Program-made: the position numbers and the translations under genes
Assembly (NCBI RefSeq): GCF_000422245.1
Contig: NZ_ATHI01000031.1
Location: forward strand, 62,001-126,000
Source: Alkalidesulfovibrio alkalitolerans DSM 16529
Lineage (GTDB): Bacteria > Desulfobacterota > Desulfovibrionia > Desulfovibrionales > Desulfovibrionaceae
Length of the DNA stretch: 64,000 nucleotides
Direction: 5' to 3'
In this document: positions 27,315-36,133 of the stretch, in pieces
Layout of the letters: every line of letters starts with the position of its first letter
Position numbering within the stretch: position 1 is the first letter of the stretch
Notes under the pieces: generated by a model
What the model saw: the letters and a program-made list of their open reading frames with translations, nothing else
Told to the model about the DNA's origin: nothing
Databases searched by the model: none

Positions 27315-28490
27315 ATGATTTCATCCGCATTGACCTTGAAGCCCATGGGGCGGCGCACCGAGGCCGGCTGGACGAACTTGGAATGGTTGCTCGACGGATA
27401 CGGCGAGGATGGATTCGTCTTACGCCACTCGGTCCGGGAGGCCGACCAGCATTTGATGGGCGATCCCGAGCGCGGGGACCATGCCTTGGCGACGGTGCTG
27501 CTGTGGGCCATGCGGCGCGACCTCGCCATTCGTGTGGAAGGACTCGTCTCCCCCAAGCTACTTGACGGCCTGGATGTCCTGCAGTCGATCTGGGAGCGAT
27601 GGCGACCGTATCGCTATCACCATGTGGACATCTCCGTGGCCAATGAGGCCGAGGCCGGTCCGGTATCCCCGGAGCACCCGGCGATATTCGCCTTCTCCGG
27701 TGGGGTTGACGGGGCGTTCTCCTTCTTCCGTCATCTGAACGGGCAGGCCGGGCGCAACACCCACCGTCCCGCCGCGGCGCTTTTGGTGCACGGCATGGAT
27801 ATCCCGCTGGAGCGCGATGACTTTTACATCAACGCGGCCAGCCGGGCGGAGCGCATGCTCGATGGAACCGGCGTGCCGCTGATATGGGAGCGGACGAACG
27901 CCCGCAAGCTGGGGATGAATTGGGAGGACAGCTACGGGCTGCAACTCTTCTCCAGCTTTCTGGTCTTCCAGGGGTGTTACTCGTGGGCGATCAAGGCCAG
28001 CGGCGAGCCTTACGATGAGCTCGTGCTGCCTTGGGGGTCCACGCCCTTGACCGACCAGTTGTGCGCCACCGAGGCGATGCAACTCGTCCTGGACGGGTGC
28101 GCGTTCGACCGAACAGAGAAGGTGCGCTGGCTCTCCGAAAACACCGAGATACTGGACGACCTGCGTGTCTGCTGGGCGGGCGAGAACCTCGATCGCAATT
28201 GCGGCGTGTGCGAGAAGTGCGTTCGGACCATGCTCAATTTTTGGGCTGTCGGACGAGAAGTGCCTGCCGCGTTTCCCACGGAACTGACCCCGAAACTCGT
28301 GCGTTCCATCCGTCCGCGAAACGAAACGCAACTGCGCGAGTTGAAGACGGTGATGCACCATGCCGCGCTGGCGTACCCGCGCGGCGACCCGATCCTCCGC
28401 GCGCTGGGATTCGTCATCCGCCGTGCCCAATTCGCCGAGGCCAAAAGGTCCCTGACCAACCGGGTCCGCAGTTTCCTGGGGAGGGAGTGA
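27315..28490 (+). CDS. QueC-like PP-loop ATPase of unknown function
   Basis: The central motif IFAFSGGVDGAFSFFRHL is an ATP-pyrophosphatase P-loop. The late cluster CWAGENLDRNCGVCEKC with CVRTMLNFW repeats the four-Cys zinc pattern of QueC-type enzymes. The N-terminal ~120 residues have no recognised fold. It is far from any queuosine gene and lies between a pyruvyl transferase and a Cys-less asparagine-synthetase-like gene, so a role in modifying a sugar or a small carboxylate is more likely than queuosine synthesis; this is inference. A GGAGG site supports the start, although an out-of-phase ATG overlaps it. Confidence 0.7.
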   Translation: MISSALTLKPMGRRTEAGWTNLEWLLDGYGEDGFVLRHSVREADQHLMGDPERGDHALATVLLWAMRRDLAIRVEGLVSPKLLDGLDVLQSIWERWRPYRYHHVDISVANEAEAGPVSPEHPAIFAFSGGVDGAFSFFRHLNGQAGRNTHRPAAALLVHGMDIPLERDDFYINAASRAERMLDGTGVPLIWERTNARKLGMNWEDSYGLQLFSSFLVFQGCYSWAIKASGEPYDELVLPWGSTPLTDQLCATEAMQLVLDGCAFDRTEKVRWLSENTEILDDLRVCWAGENLDRNCGVCEKCVRTMLNFWAVGREVPAAFPTELTPKLVRSIRPRNETQLRELKTVMHHAALAYPRGDPILRALGFVIRRAQFAEAKRSLTNRVRSFLGRE

Positions 28491-28493
28491 ACC

Positions 28494-30386
28494 ATGGCGG
28501 TGGTGTTAGGCATGTACGATGCCGATTCCGAGCGACTGGCCTTGGCGCGGGCCAGGGTTCCGGCAAGTTTTGCGGGGTTCCCCCATCTTGTCAGACGTGA
28601 GATCAGCTTCAAAAACCTCTGTATATGGTGGGAGGCGAGTGCCTCGACCCCGGTTTCGCACGCCGAGGAGGCGCACGGGCCAGTGCGGCGCATGGTCTTC
28701 GCTGTGGGTGATCCGGACAGTCCGGGCCACAAGGAGGCCGCCGCGACACGCCTGCTCGCCGAAATGGGGGACGGGGGGCGCGGCCACGCAGCCATGATCG
28801 GGCAGGACGGGTTCCATCTGGCCGTGATGGCCGACGAAACTGGGCGGATCGTGCTGGGCACGGATGCACTGGGCTACTTCCCACTCTGTTTCTGGGAGCA
28901 CAACGGGACCTTCATTTTCGGTACTTCTCCGGGATTCTTCACAAGCCATCCCAGTTTTTCAGTCAGGCCGAACGCTTTTGCGATAGCCTCGCTCTTGCTG
29001 TTCTCCCATATCTCGGGCGGACAGACGGTCTTCGAGGGAGTACGGCGAAGCACACCGGGGTGTTGCGTGCTCTGGCGTCCGGGCGAATCTCCCCGGGAGG
29101 AGAAGGCCGATCCCGTAACGATGTCGGATGCCTGGTTTGGCCTTGCGTATGAGGACGTCCGGGAAAAGGTGTCCGGTTTTTTCGGAGACTGGTTCGAGCA
29201 AATCAGACCGAATCCCAAAGTCGATTTCTTCCTCTCGGGCGGGCAGGACAGCAGGCTTGTCGCGGCCTACGCAGGCAAATGCCTGCCGCGTGAATCCGTC
29301 CGGGCGGTCTCGCTGGGCCGCGACACGGATATGGAATTGCGTTTCGCGCGGAAGGTGGCGCGAGCGCTCGGTTGGAAACACCGCGTTGCGGATGTTCAGG
29401 AGGAGCGGTTTGCCGAGTTCGCCTCCACGCAGTTGCGCCTCGAATCGCTGCAAGGGCCGTTCGTCAATTTCTCCAACGCAACGGGGCAGAGTCTTCTGGC
29501 CGAGAGCGGTTCGCCCTTCGTGTCCGGCTATTGCGGAGACATCGTGATCGGCGACAAGCACCTGATGGCGGGTTTCTCCATGAAGAGCGGCCTGTTCGGA
29601 GTCGATGAACTCGTCAATTTGATGAACCGCTACGGATGCGCGCGGGACGACGTTGCAAGGCTCATCGCGCCCTTGGGCGGCAAGGAAGTCGTGGACGACG
29701 TCATCGATGGACTGAGGGACGATTGGAAAGGCATCGAAGGATATCCCTTCCAGCGTTCCTGGCTGTTTGCCATGACGCACCGCGCGCGTTTGCACGTGGG
29801 CTCGATCGTTTGGAGGCTTTCCCTTGGGGCGTGGCCGTTGCTTCCCTACCTCGACAGGCGGCTCATAGAAATCGTCTCCGGTATGCCGCTGGCTTTTTTG
29901 AAGGATCGAAGGCTTCAACGGGACATCCTGGTCCGGGATTTTCCCGAGTTGGCCCGGCTGCCCCTGGACCGGAACTCCTGGGAACCCGGCTATCTGGTCA
30001 AGCCGCGAGGCAGGCTCGTGTATGAGGGGCTTCGGACCGTTGCAGACGTTTCCTGGCGCCTGGGGCAGGCCTTCAGACGGTTCGCGCGAGCCAAAAAGAC
30101 TCGTTATTACTATCGGACGTATGACTTTAACGGCCCAGGCTGGCGGGCCGTGCGACGCATGGCTGAACCGTTCCGCCAGGATGGCGGCAGTCTGCTAAAT
30201 CCGGACATCGTGCGTTCTGTTCTGCCCAAGGCCGACACATTCGTGCCCTTCTCGGATGGCATCGTCGAGCCGTGGGGAAAGAAGACCGTCGCGGGAGTGC
30301 TGTGCTGGGGCGGATTCAGGGCGGGTCACGCGACGAATGACGCTTTTGGGGCGACCTGCGAGATAGACGCATACCGGGGGGTATGA
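28494..30386 (+). CDS. Second asparagine-synthetase-like protein lacking the N-terminal Cys
   Basis: This 630-residue protein has a degenerate N-terminal amidotransferase-like half (VLGTDALGYFPLCFWEHNGTFIF) that begins MAVVLG with no Cys2. The C-terminal synthetase half has the PP-loop VDFFLSGGQDSRLVAAYAG near residue 240, followed by SLGRDTDMELRFARKVA and VSGYCGDIVIGD. It follows the QueC-like gene by 3 bases. With 22351-23871 it makes two Cys-less asparagine-synthetase homologues in one locus, both predicted to be glutaminase-inactive. Amide or ester formation on a uronic acid or amino-acid substituent is plausible but unproven. Confidence 0.8.
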   Translation: MAVVLGMYDADSERLALARARVPASFAGFPHLVRREISFKNLCIWWEASASTPVSHAEEAHGPVRRMVFAVGDPDSPGHKEAAATRLLAEMGDGGRGHAAMIGQDGFHLAVMADETGRIVLGTDALGYFPLCFWEHNGTFIFGTSPGFFTSHPSFSVRPNAFAIASLLLFSHISGGQTVFEGVRRSTPGCCVLWRPGESPREEKADPVTMSDAWFGLAYEDVREKVSGFFGDWFEQIRPNPKVDFFLSGGQDSRLVAAYAGKCLPRESVRAVSLGRDTDMELRFARKVARALGWKHRVADVQEERFAEFASTQLRLESLQGPFVNFSNATGQSLLAESGSPFVSGYCGDIVIGDKHLMAGFSMKSGLFGVDELVNLMNRYGCARDDVARLIAPLGGKEVVDDVIDGLRDDWKGIEGYPFQRSWLFAMTHRARLHVGSIVWRLSLGAWPLLPYLDRRLIEIVSGMPLAFLKDRRLQRDILVRDFPELARLPLDRNSWEPGYLVKPRGRLVYEGLRTVADVSWRLGQAFRRFARAKKTRYYYRTYDFNGPGWRAVRRMAEPFRQDGGSLLNPDIVRSVLPKADTFVPFSDGIVEPWGKKTVAGVLCWGGFRAGHATNDAFGATCEIDAYRGV

Positions 30387-30525
30387 TTCTTGATAGGCAA
30401 TGGCAAGGCTTGCCCGTCCTTGGGATCGGGGAGCCTTCAGCAAGGGGGTAGGGGATGTTTTCGATCGGTTTCGCGGCGCGTTTCGTTTCGCCGCGCGGCG
30501 TTGCGCGCCTGCCAAGGAGGTGGGC

Positions 30526-31776
30526 GTGAATGCTCCGCTGTTCACCGTTTCCTTCGCGTCTTCGGACGGCGTCGAGGGCCACGCGGTTATCGATTCGCTG
30601 GTCAACGGGACCAGCTCCGGCGGAGTGCGCATCGTGCCCGACCTGAAAATGGACGAGGTGCGCTTTCTGGCCAGTGAGATGACCCTCAAGTACGCTTTTT
30701 GCGGCCTGCCGCGTGGAGGGGCAAAATGCGGCGTACGCATGTCCGCCGGTTTCTCGCGTGAGGAGCGGCTCGATCTGCTTGAGGATGTCGGACGCAGGCT
30801 TTCGGCCGTTATCCAGGCGGGCATCTACTACCCAGGCATGGACATGAACTGCGGCCCGGACGAACTGCGCGCCATCTACCGGGGCGCAGGCATAACCCTG
30901 GGCGGGCTTACGGACACCGCGCTGTTCACGGCCGTCTTTACGGCCGAGGCGGTGACGGCCTGCGCCCGGGCCGAGTTCGCTCATGCGGACGGGCCTGTAA
31001 CCCTGGCCGTGGAGGGGTTCGGCAACGTGGCCACGCATCTGGCGGGAATGCTTGATCCCGCGCGATTCAGCATTGTGGCCGTGTCCACCGTTCACGGCGC
31101 CGTGCACGACCCGTCGGGATTCGATCCGCAAAACCTGCGAACCATGCGCGGCGCGCATGGTGACGGCCTTGTGTCGCATCTGTCGGGCGAACGCCTGGAG
31201 CCCAAGGAGCGCCTGCTCTCTCTGCCGGTGGACATCCTCGTGCCCGCCGCCCGGGTTGGCAGCATCAACGAGGGCAACATGCACGACATATGCGCACGCT
31301 GCGTCGTTCCGGCGGCCAACGCGCCCTGCACGGCCGAGGCCCTGGCCGCCCTGCACGCCAGGGGGATTGTGGTCCTGCCCGGGTTCGTGTGCAACGCGGG
31401 CGGCGTGCTCGGCTCCTCGCTCTTTGACCGGGGCGTGTCGCAGATGGAGGTGGAGGCCCTGGCCGCCGGTCCGTACCGCGAGGCCGTGACGGCGCTCGTG
31501 CGCCGCAGCCGTGAGCTGGGCGTTCAGCCCACGGAACTGGCCCGCCGCGTGGCCCTGGCCCATCTGAAGACCGGGCCGGGCGGAAGTGATTCCAGGCTTG
31601 TGCGCGTCGCGCGGCGGCTGGCCCGGCGGGTTCGTCCCGTGGCGCGGTTCCTGGACAGGAACGTTTCGGCCGCGTGTGCGAAGCATTTCCAGGAACTCGC
31701 GCGCGAGATCGCTCGGCTCGATCCGCACCGGTCGGCAGCCGATGACGGCGTCCCGGCCCCGGCCGCGGCGGGCTGA
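30526..31776 (+). CDS. Glu/Leu/Phe/Val dehydrogenase family protein
   Basis: This is an amino-acid dehydrogenase that interconverts an amino acid and its 2-oxo acid with NAD(P). The catalytic-lysine segment is FCGLPRGGAKCGV. PGMDMNCGPDELRAIY is typical of the family, and the Rossmann part contains VAVEGFGNVATHLAG-like residues. VVPAANAPCTAEALAALHARG and VLPGFVCNAGGV complete the signature. A perfect AAGGAGG site 5 bases before the GTG at 30526 sets the start; an ATG at 30400 gives 42 extra unconserved residues. Its presence inside a glycan operon is unusual and suggests supply of an amino or keto acid for glycan decoration. Confidence 0.85.
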   Translation: MNAPLFTVSFASSDGVEGHAVIDSLVNGTSSGGVRIVPDLKMDEVRFLASEMTLKYAFCGLPRGGAKCGVRMSAGFSREERLDLLEDVGRRLSAVIQAGIYYPGMDMNCGPDELRAIYRGAGITLGGLTDTALFTAVFTAEAVTACARAEFAHADGPVTLAVEGFGNVATHLAGMLDPARFSIVAVSTVHGAVHDPSGFDPQNLRTMRGAHGDGLVSHLSGERLEPKERLLSLPVDILVPAARVGSINEGNMHDICARCVVPAANAPCTAEALAALHARGIVVLPGFVCNAGGVLGSSLFDRGVSQMEVEALAAGPYREAVTALVRRSRELGVQPTELARRVALAHLKTGPGGSDSRLVRVARRLARRVRPVARFLDRNVSAACAKHFQELAREIARLDPHRSAADDGVPAPAAAG

Positions 31777-31786
31777 GGAGGCGGCC

Positions 31787-32710
31787 GTGGACCTGAAAGT
31801 CAGCGTCGTCATGCCGGTCTACGACACGGAGAGCTATCTTTCGACAGCCGTGCGTTCCGTGCTGGCGCAGACGTTCACGGATTTCGAACTGCTCGTGCTG
31901 GACGACGAATCGCCTGGCGACGTGCCCGCCGTTCTGCGGACTTTCGACGATCCCCGCATCCGCTACCTGCGGCATCAAAACGGCGGTCCGGCCTATACCC
32001 GCAACCAGGGTGTGCTCCACGGCCGGGGGCGCTACGTGGCCTTTCTCGATTCCGACGACGAATGGCTGCCCGAAAAGCTGGAAATACAGGTGGCGCTGCT
32101 CGACGCGCGGCCCGACGTGCACGTGGTCTACACCCAGCGCCAGACCATGGACGAGCGGGGACGGACCGTGCCGGGATTCAGGCCACGCTTGCACGAAGGG
32201 TTCATCCTCGACGAACTCTATGTGGACAATTTCATCTGTATGTCTTCGGCCATGCTCAGGCGTGAGGTCTTCGAGGCCGCAGGGCTGATCGACGAGAACC
32301 TGCGCATGAGCGAGGACTTTGACTTCTGGCTGCGGGTGGCTTGCGCGCACCGATTTGCGGCCATCGACGAGCCGCTGGTGCGCTACCGCACGCATAGCGG
32401 CCAAGTCTCGCGCGATGTGGAGCGCAGGGTGAGGGTCGTCTGGGAGATACGCCGCGAATTCGACAAGGCGCACGGCCACCTCGTGAGCCGCACGGCGCGA
32501 AGAAGAGCCAGAGCCCTGCATCATTCGGGTAAGGGGTTCCGGGCGGAGCTTGCAGGAGCGGGGTTTGGCGTTGTCGCGCCCCATTACCTGCAGGCGCTCG
32601 CGAGCTACCCGTTGGACGAGTTCTCTTGGCGGGGGTTGGCCCGGACCATGCTGCCCGCATGGGGCCTTTCGCTGTTGCGACGAATCAGGAGCAGGGGGGA
32701 GGGCGCATGA
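31787..32710 (+). CDS. Glycosyltransferase family 2
   Basis: This is a GT-A transferase reading VDLKVSVVMPVYDTESYL, LVLDDESPGD, the DxD element FLDSDDEWLPEKLE, and MSEDFDFWLRVACAHRF for the acceptor site. The start is a GTG behind GAGGAGG only 10 bases after the dehydrogenase stop. The long in-frame extension upstream overlaps the dehydrogenase and is not coding. The C-terminal ~90 residues are basic. It ends in a 4-base overlap with the next gene. Confidence 0.88.
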   Translation: MDLKVSVVMPVYDTESYLSTAVRSVLAQTFTDFELLVLDDESPGDVPAVLRTFDDPRIRYLRHQNGGPAYTRNQGVLHGRGRYVAFLDSDDEWLPEKLEIQVALLDARPDVHVVYTQRQTMDERGRTVPGFRPRLHEGFILDELYVDNFICMSSAMLRREVFEAAGLIDENLRMSEDFDFWLRVACAHRFAAIDEPLVRYRTHSGQVSRDVERRVRVVWEIRREFDKAHGHLVSRTARRRARALHHSGKGFRAELAGAGFGVVAPHYLQALASYPLDEFSWRGLARTMLPAWGLSLLRRIRSRGEGA

Positions 32711-33831
32711 GCAAGGCCGCACCTCCGGAAAAGACGGTCACGGTCGTCCTGCGTTACGACGACTACGGGCCCGCGAGCGATACGGCCATCGAGCGAGGCA
32801 TCCTGGAGAGCCTTGCACGGCACGGCCTTTCGTGCGTCTTCGGTGTGGTTCCCTTCACAGCTATGGACATCGCGGTCGGCGGGCAGTCACTGTGCGCGAA
32901 CGAGGAAAAATCCACCATGCTGCGTCAGGCAGTGGCCGACGGAGTGGTCGAGGCGGCGCTGCACGGCTGCTCCCACCAGCGGCTCACGGAACGCGGGCCG
33001 GGCAGCAGGCCCACGGAGTTCGCCGGGCGGGGCTACGAGACCCAACTCGCCCTGATCCTGCGAGGCAGGAAGGAACTCGAAGCCTGCACCGGCCGCGTAC
33101 CCGACTGTTTCATTCCGCCCTTCAACAGTTACGACGTTGAGACGGTGTGGGCCTTGGAGCGGGTGGGAATCGGTTGTCTTTCTGCTTCCATGTTCGGGTT
33201 TGCTCCAGAACGGACGAGCATGCGTTTTCTGCCCCAGACGTGCAACCTGACGCAGATGCGTGCCGCTGTGGAAGCGGCGCGCGCGGGAACAGACGCCAAG
33301 CCTTTGGTTGTGCCGTTGTTCCACGAATTCGACTTCGTCGAGAACTCGGCACAACGTGGACGCATGAGCCTCGGGCAATTCGACGGGCTTTTGGCTTGGC
33401 TGGCCGCGCAGCCGGACGTAACGGTGCGCACGGCGGCCCAGATTCAGGCCGAGGGGCACGACCTGGGGGTCGAGCGCTACCGGGCGCAGCAGCGGTTCCT
33501 CATGGCTTCGCTGCATCCCCGCGCGGCCAGGGTCGTGCGGGCCGAACCCGCGCGGCTGCGCTACCTGGAGCGTGACCGTGCGGAGCGGCTTCGTCGCGCC
33601 GTGGTGCGAAAGACCGCCGCCTCCTATGCCCTGGCGGCCCTGTGCGCGGCTGGGGGGGGCGTTGCGGCCGTGGTCGCGGGCCTTCCCAAGGGACTGCTGC
33701 TCGGCCTCGCGGGCGGGGCGAACGCGGCCTGGGTGGCCATGCTGCTGCGCAGGAAGGGCGACATCTACTACAACGCGGCGCGGCTCAGTGTTTTTCTGGC
33801 AGCGCTTCTGGCGGGAGTCTGGGCGGCATGA
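32707..33831 (+). CDS. Polysaccharide-deacetylase-like protein with C-terminal membrane segments
   Basis: The N-terminal ~260 residues look like a NodB/DUF2334-type hydrolase fold: VVLRYDDYGPASDT has the double Asp, EAALHGCSHQRL a His pair, CFIPPFNSYD the Arg-free third motif, and VVPLFHEFDF a late His. The C-terminal ~90 residues carry two to three hydrophobic helices (YALAALCAAGGGVAAVVAG and LSVFLAALLAGVWAA). No signal peptide is visible, so the side of the membrane on which it works is uncertain. The ATGA overlap couples it to the preceding glycosyltransferase. It is the second deacetylase-like gene in the locus. Confidence 0.75.
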   Translation: MSKAAPPEKTVTVVLRYDDYGPASDTAIERGILESLARHGLSCVFGVVPFTAMDIAVGGQSLCANEEKSTMLRQAVADGVVEAALHGCSHQRLTERGPGSRPTEFAGRGYETQLALILRGRKELEACTGRVPDCFIPPFNSYDVETVWALERVGIGCLSASMFGFAPERTSMRFLPQTCNLTQMRAAVEAARAGTDAKPLVVPLFHEFDFVENSAQRGRMSLGQFDGLLAWLAAQPDVTVRTAAQIQAEGHDLGVERYRAQQRFLMASLHPRAARVVRAEPARLRYLERDRAERLRRAVVRKTAASYALAALCAAGGGVAAVVAGLPKGLLLGLAGGANAAWVAMLLRRKGDIYYNAARLSVFLAALLAGVWAA

Positions 33832-34784
33832 GTGGCGAATCTACGCACTCCCCACGGGTCTCGGTGATCGTCCCGACCTACAACTACGCCAGGTTCCTGC
33901 CTAGGGCCCTGGATTCCGTGCTGGCGCAGACTTGGCGCGACTACGAGATCATCGTCGTGGACGACGGCTCCACCGATGACACTCCCGAGGTCGCAAAGGC
34001 TTACGGCGAGCGCATCCACTATCTGCGTAAGGAGAACGGCGGGGCCGCCACGGCGCGCAACACGGGCATTTTGGCGGCCAGAGGCGAGTTGCTGGCCTTT
34101 CTCGACGCCGACGACGCCTGGGTGCCGGAAAAGCTTGCCAGGCAAGTGGAGTATCTGGACCGACACCCCGAGTTCGGGATGGTCTATTCGGACATGGCGC
34201 ACCATGTGGCGGGCAGGAAGGTGCATGACGCCTATCTGCGCGAGCGCGGGTACAGCAAGGTGGCCGAGGGTTGGATATTCGACAATCTCCTTCGGCAATG
34301 CTTCATCTTCACGCCGACGGTAATGGCGCGGCGGAAGTGCTTCGATACCGTGGGCCTGCACGATCCCGAGCTTCGCACCTGTCAGGACGTGGACATGTGG
34401 TTGCGCATAGCAGACCGTTTCATGATTGGCTTCATCGACGCTCCGCTGGCTGTCCGTCATGAGCACGGGGACAACAGCACGCGCAACTGGGACAACTATC
34501 TCGGCAACCCCATCAAGATGTTCTTGAAGCTGAACGCCTCGCAAGCTGATCCGGCCCGGCGGGCGATTTTCCGGGAAAGACTTCGGGACATGTATTTCGA
34601 TCTTGGCTGGCATCAGTTCCGCACCGGCCGGATGAAGCAATGCCGTGCCTCGATGCGCGAGAGCCTGCGCTACGGTCGGCCGGTGTGCGAGGCGGGCAAG
34701 TACATAGTACTGTCGTTCGTGCCCCCATGGGCCATCAATCGTCTTCGCATGATTGCCGGACGCCGTCCGGCCAAGGAGTCGTGA
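33828..34784 (+). CDS. Glycosyltransferase family 2
   Basis: This is a GT-A transferase with VSVIVPTYNYARFLPRALDS, VVDDGSTDDTPEV, the DxD element FLDADDAWVPEKLA, and LRTCQDVDMWLRIADRF at the acceptor site. The ATG overlaps the preceding stop region by 4 bases, and its own stop overlaps the O-ligase start by one base. It resembles the enzyme at 31787-32710, suggesting duplication followed by divergence. Confidence 0.88.
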   Translation: MSGESTHSPRVSVIVPTYNYARFLPRALDSVLAQTWRDYEIIVVDDGSTDDTPEVAKAYGERIHYLRKENGGAATARNTGILAARGELLAFLDADDAWVPEKLARQVEYLDRHPEFGMVYSDMAHHVAGRKVHDAYLRERGYSKVAEGWIFDNLLRQCFIFTPTVMARRKCFDTVGLHDPELRTCQDVDMWLRIADRFMIGFIDAPLAVRHEHGDNSTRNWDNYLGNPIKMFLKLNASQADPARRAIFRERLRDMYFDLGWHQFRTGRMKQCRASMRESLRYGRPVCEAGKYIVLSFVPPWAINRLRMIAGRRPAKES

Positions 34785-36133
34785 TGCTTCCTCTCATGCT
34801 CGTCGGGTACCTTTTCCTGCTCATCTTCAGACCCTACGAATACTGGCCCGTTCTCGGCGCGTTGCGCGTCGAGCGCGTGTACATGCTGACCTTCATGGCA
34901 ATGGCGTTTTTCAGCAAGGAGAAGCGGTTCATCCCGCATCCCATCAACGGCATGGTCGTGGTCTTCACGCTGTGCCTGCTGGTCTCGGGGATCTTCGCCT
35001 ACCGCTGGAGTTCCGCTTCCGTGCTGATCGAAGACTACCTCAAGTTCGTCATTTTCTATTTCATGGTCATCATTTCGGTGCGGAACGAGCGAGATTTTCG
35101 ACTCGTTCTGCTGTCGTTTCTGGTCATCATGCTGCTGTACGTCGGTAAGTCCGCCTGGGAGTTCTTCGTTCACGACCGCTATCAGTTCACGATGGGCATC
35201 AAGCGCATGAGCGGAATAGACCGCACCTACGGCGCGCCGAACTCTTTTTCCGCCTCCATTTGCTATTCCCTTCCGTTCCTGTGGGCCATGCTCCGACATG
35301 GCATCGAGAGCAAGTGGCTGAGATGGGCTTTGTGGGGCTATGGGGCATTGGCGATGGTGGCCATCATGTATTCCGGTTCCCGCAGCGGCATGGTCACGGC
35401 CTTGCTGTTCTTTCTCCTGGTGTTGGCAAGCGCCAAGCGGAAGTTCATGGGATTGGTCGTCATCGGTGTCCTTCTGATCGTGGCCTGGGACAACATGCCC
35501 GAGTCGTTGCAGACGCGATTTGTCTCCACGTTTGTCCGAGGACAGGCGACGGCAGGTGCCGACGATTCGGCCGAGGGCCGGATGAAGGGGTTCCTGCAAG
35601 GCGTGGACGTGTTCAAGAAGAATCCACTTTTCGGGATCGGGCCGGCAAATTTTCAACACAGTTGGCCGGGCATCGACACGGGATACAACGCACACAACGT
35701 CTATGGCCAGTTGATGGGCGAACTCGGCATCCTTGGAGTGCTCTCGTTCGGCGGGCTCGTGTGGGTCGTCTACAGGACCAACAAAAACATCATGCGCAGG
35801 GTCAAGACCCTCGTGGAGCGGTTGCGTGAGAGCATCGCGGCCCAGGCCCCACCTGGGAAGAGCGGCCAAGGGAAGAATGCCGCCCAGGGGATGGGCGCGC
35901 AGCCCGAAGAAACGGTCTGGGAGGAAAAACGGCAGGCGGTGGAGCAGCATGTGCGCCATCTGAATCTCTATTTCCTGATCTCCCAGGCCGTTATCCAAAC
36001 CCTCATCCTGATGCTCTTCAAGGGGTGGGGCGACCACAACCTGTACCGCTATACGTGGCTGTGGCTGGCTGCGGTCACCGTGCTCGGGTACCATTTCTTC
36101 CAGCAGGAGGCCGCGCAGCATGAGGAAGCCTAG
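34784..36133 (+). CDS. Exosortase-associated O-antigen ligase/polymerase-like membrane protein
   Basis: This polytopic inner-membrane protein of about 449 residues has roughly ten hydrophobic segments. It contains the Wzy_C/WaaL-type region NPLFGIGPANFQHSWPGI with DTGYNAHNVYGQLMGELG, the periplasmic loop carrying the expected His. It fits the TIGR03097 O-ligase family found with exosortase A. It should polymerise the repeat unit or transfer the glycan to a protein or lipid acceptor on the periplasmic side. Upstream CAAGGAG and a TGATG overlap define the start. An insert of charged residues near 365-400 is longer than usual. Confidence 0.85.
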   Translation: MLPLMLVGYLFLLIFRPYEYWPVLGALRVERVYMLTFMAMAFFSKEKRFIPHPINGMVVVFTLCLLVSGIFAYRWSSASVLIEDYLKFVIFYFMVIISVRNERDFRLVLLSFLVIMLLYVGKSAWEFFVHDRYQFTMGIKRMSGIDRTYGAPNSFSASICYSLPFLWAMLRHGIESKWLRWALWGYGALAMVAIMYSGSRSGMVTALLFFLLVLASAKRKFMGLVVIGVLLIVAWDNMPESLQTRFVSTFVRGQATAGADDSAEGRMKGFLQGVDVFKKNPLFGIGPANFQHSWPGIDTGYNAHNVYGQLMGELGILGVLSFGGLVWVVYRTNKNIMRRVKTLVERLRESIAAQAPPGKSGQGKNAAQGMGAQPEETVWEEKRQAVEQHVRHLNLYFLISQAVIQTLILMLFKGWGDHNLYRYTWLWLAAVTVLGYHFFQQEAAQHEEA

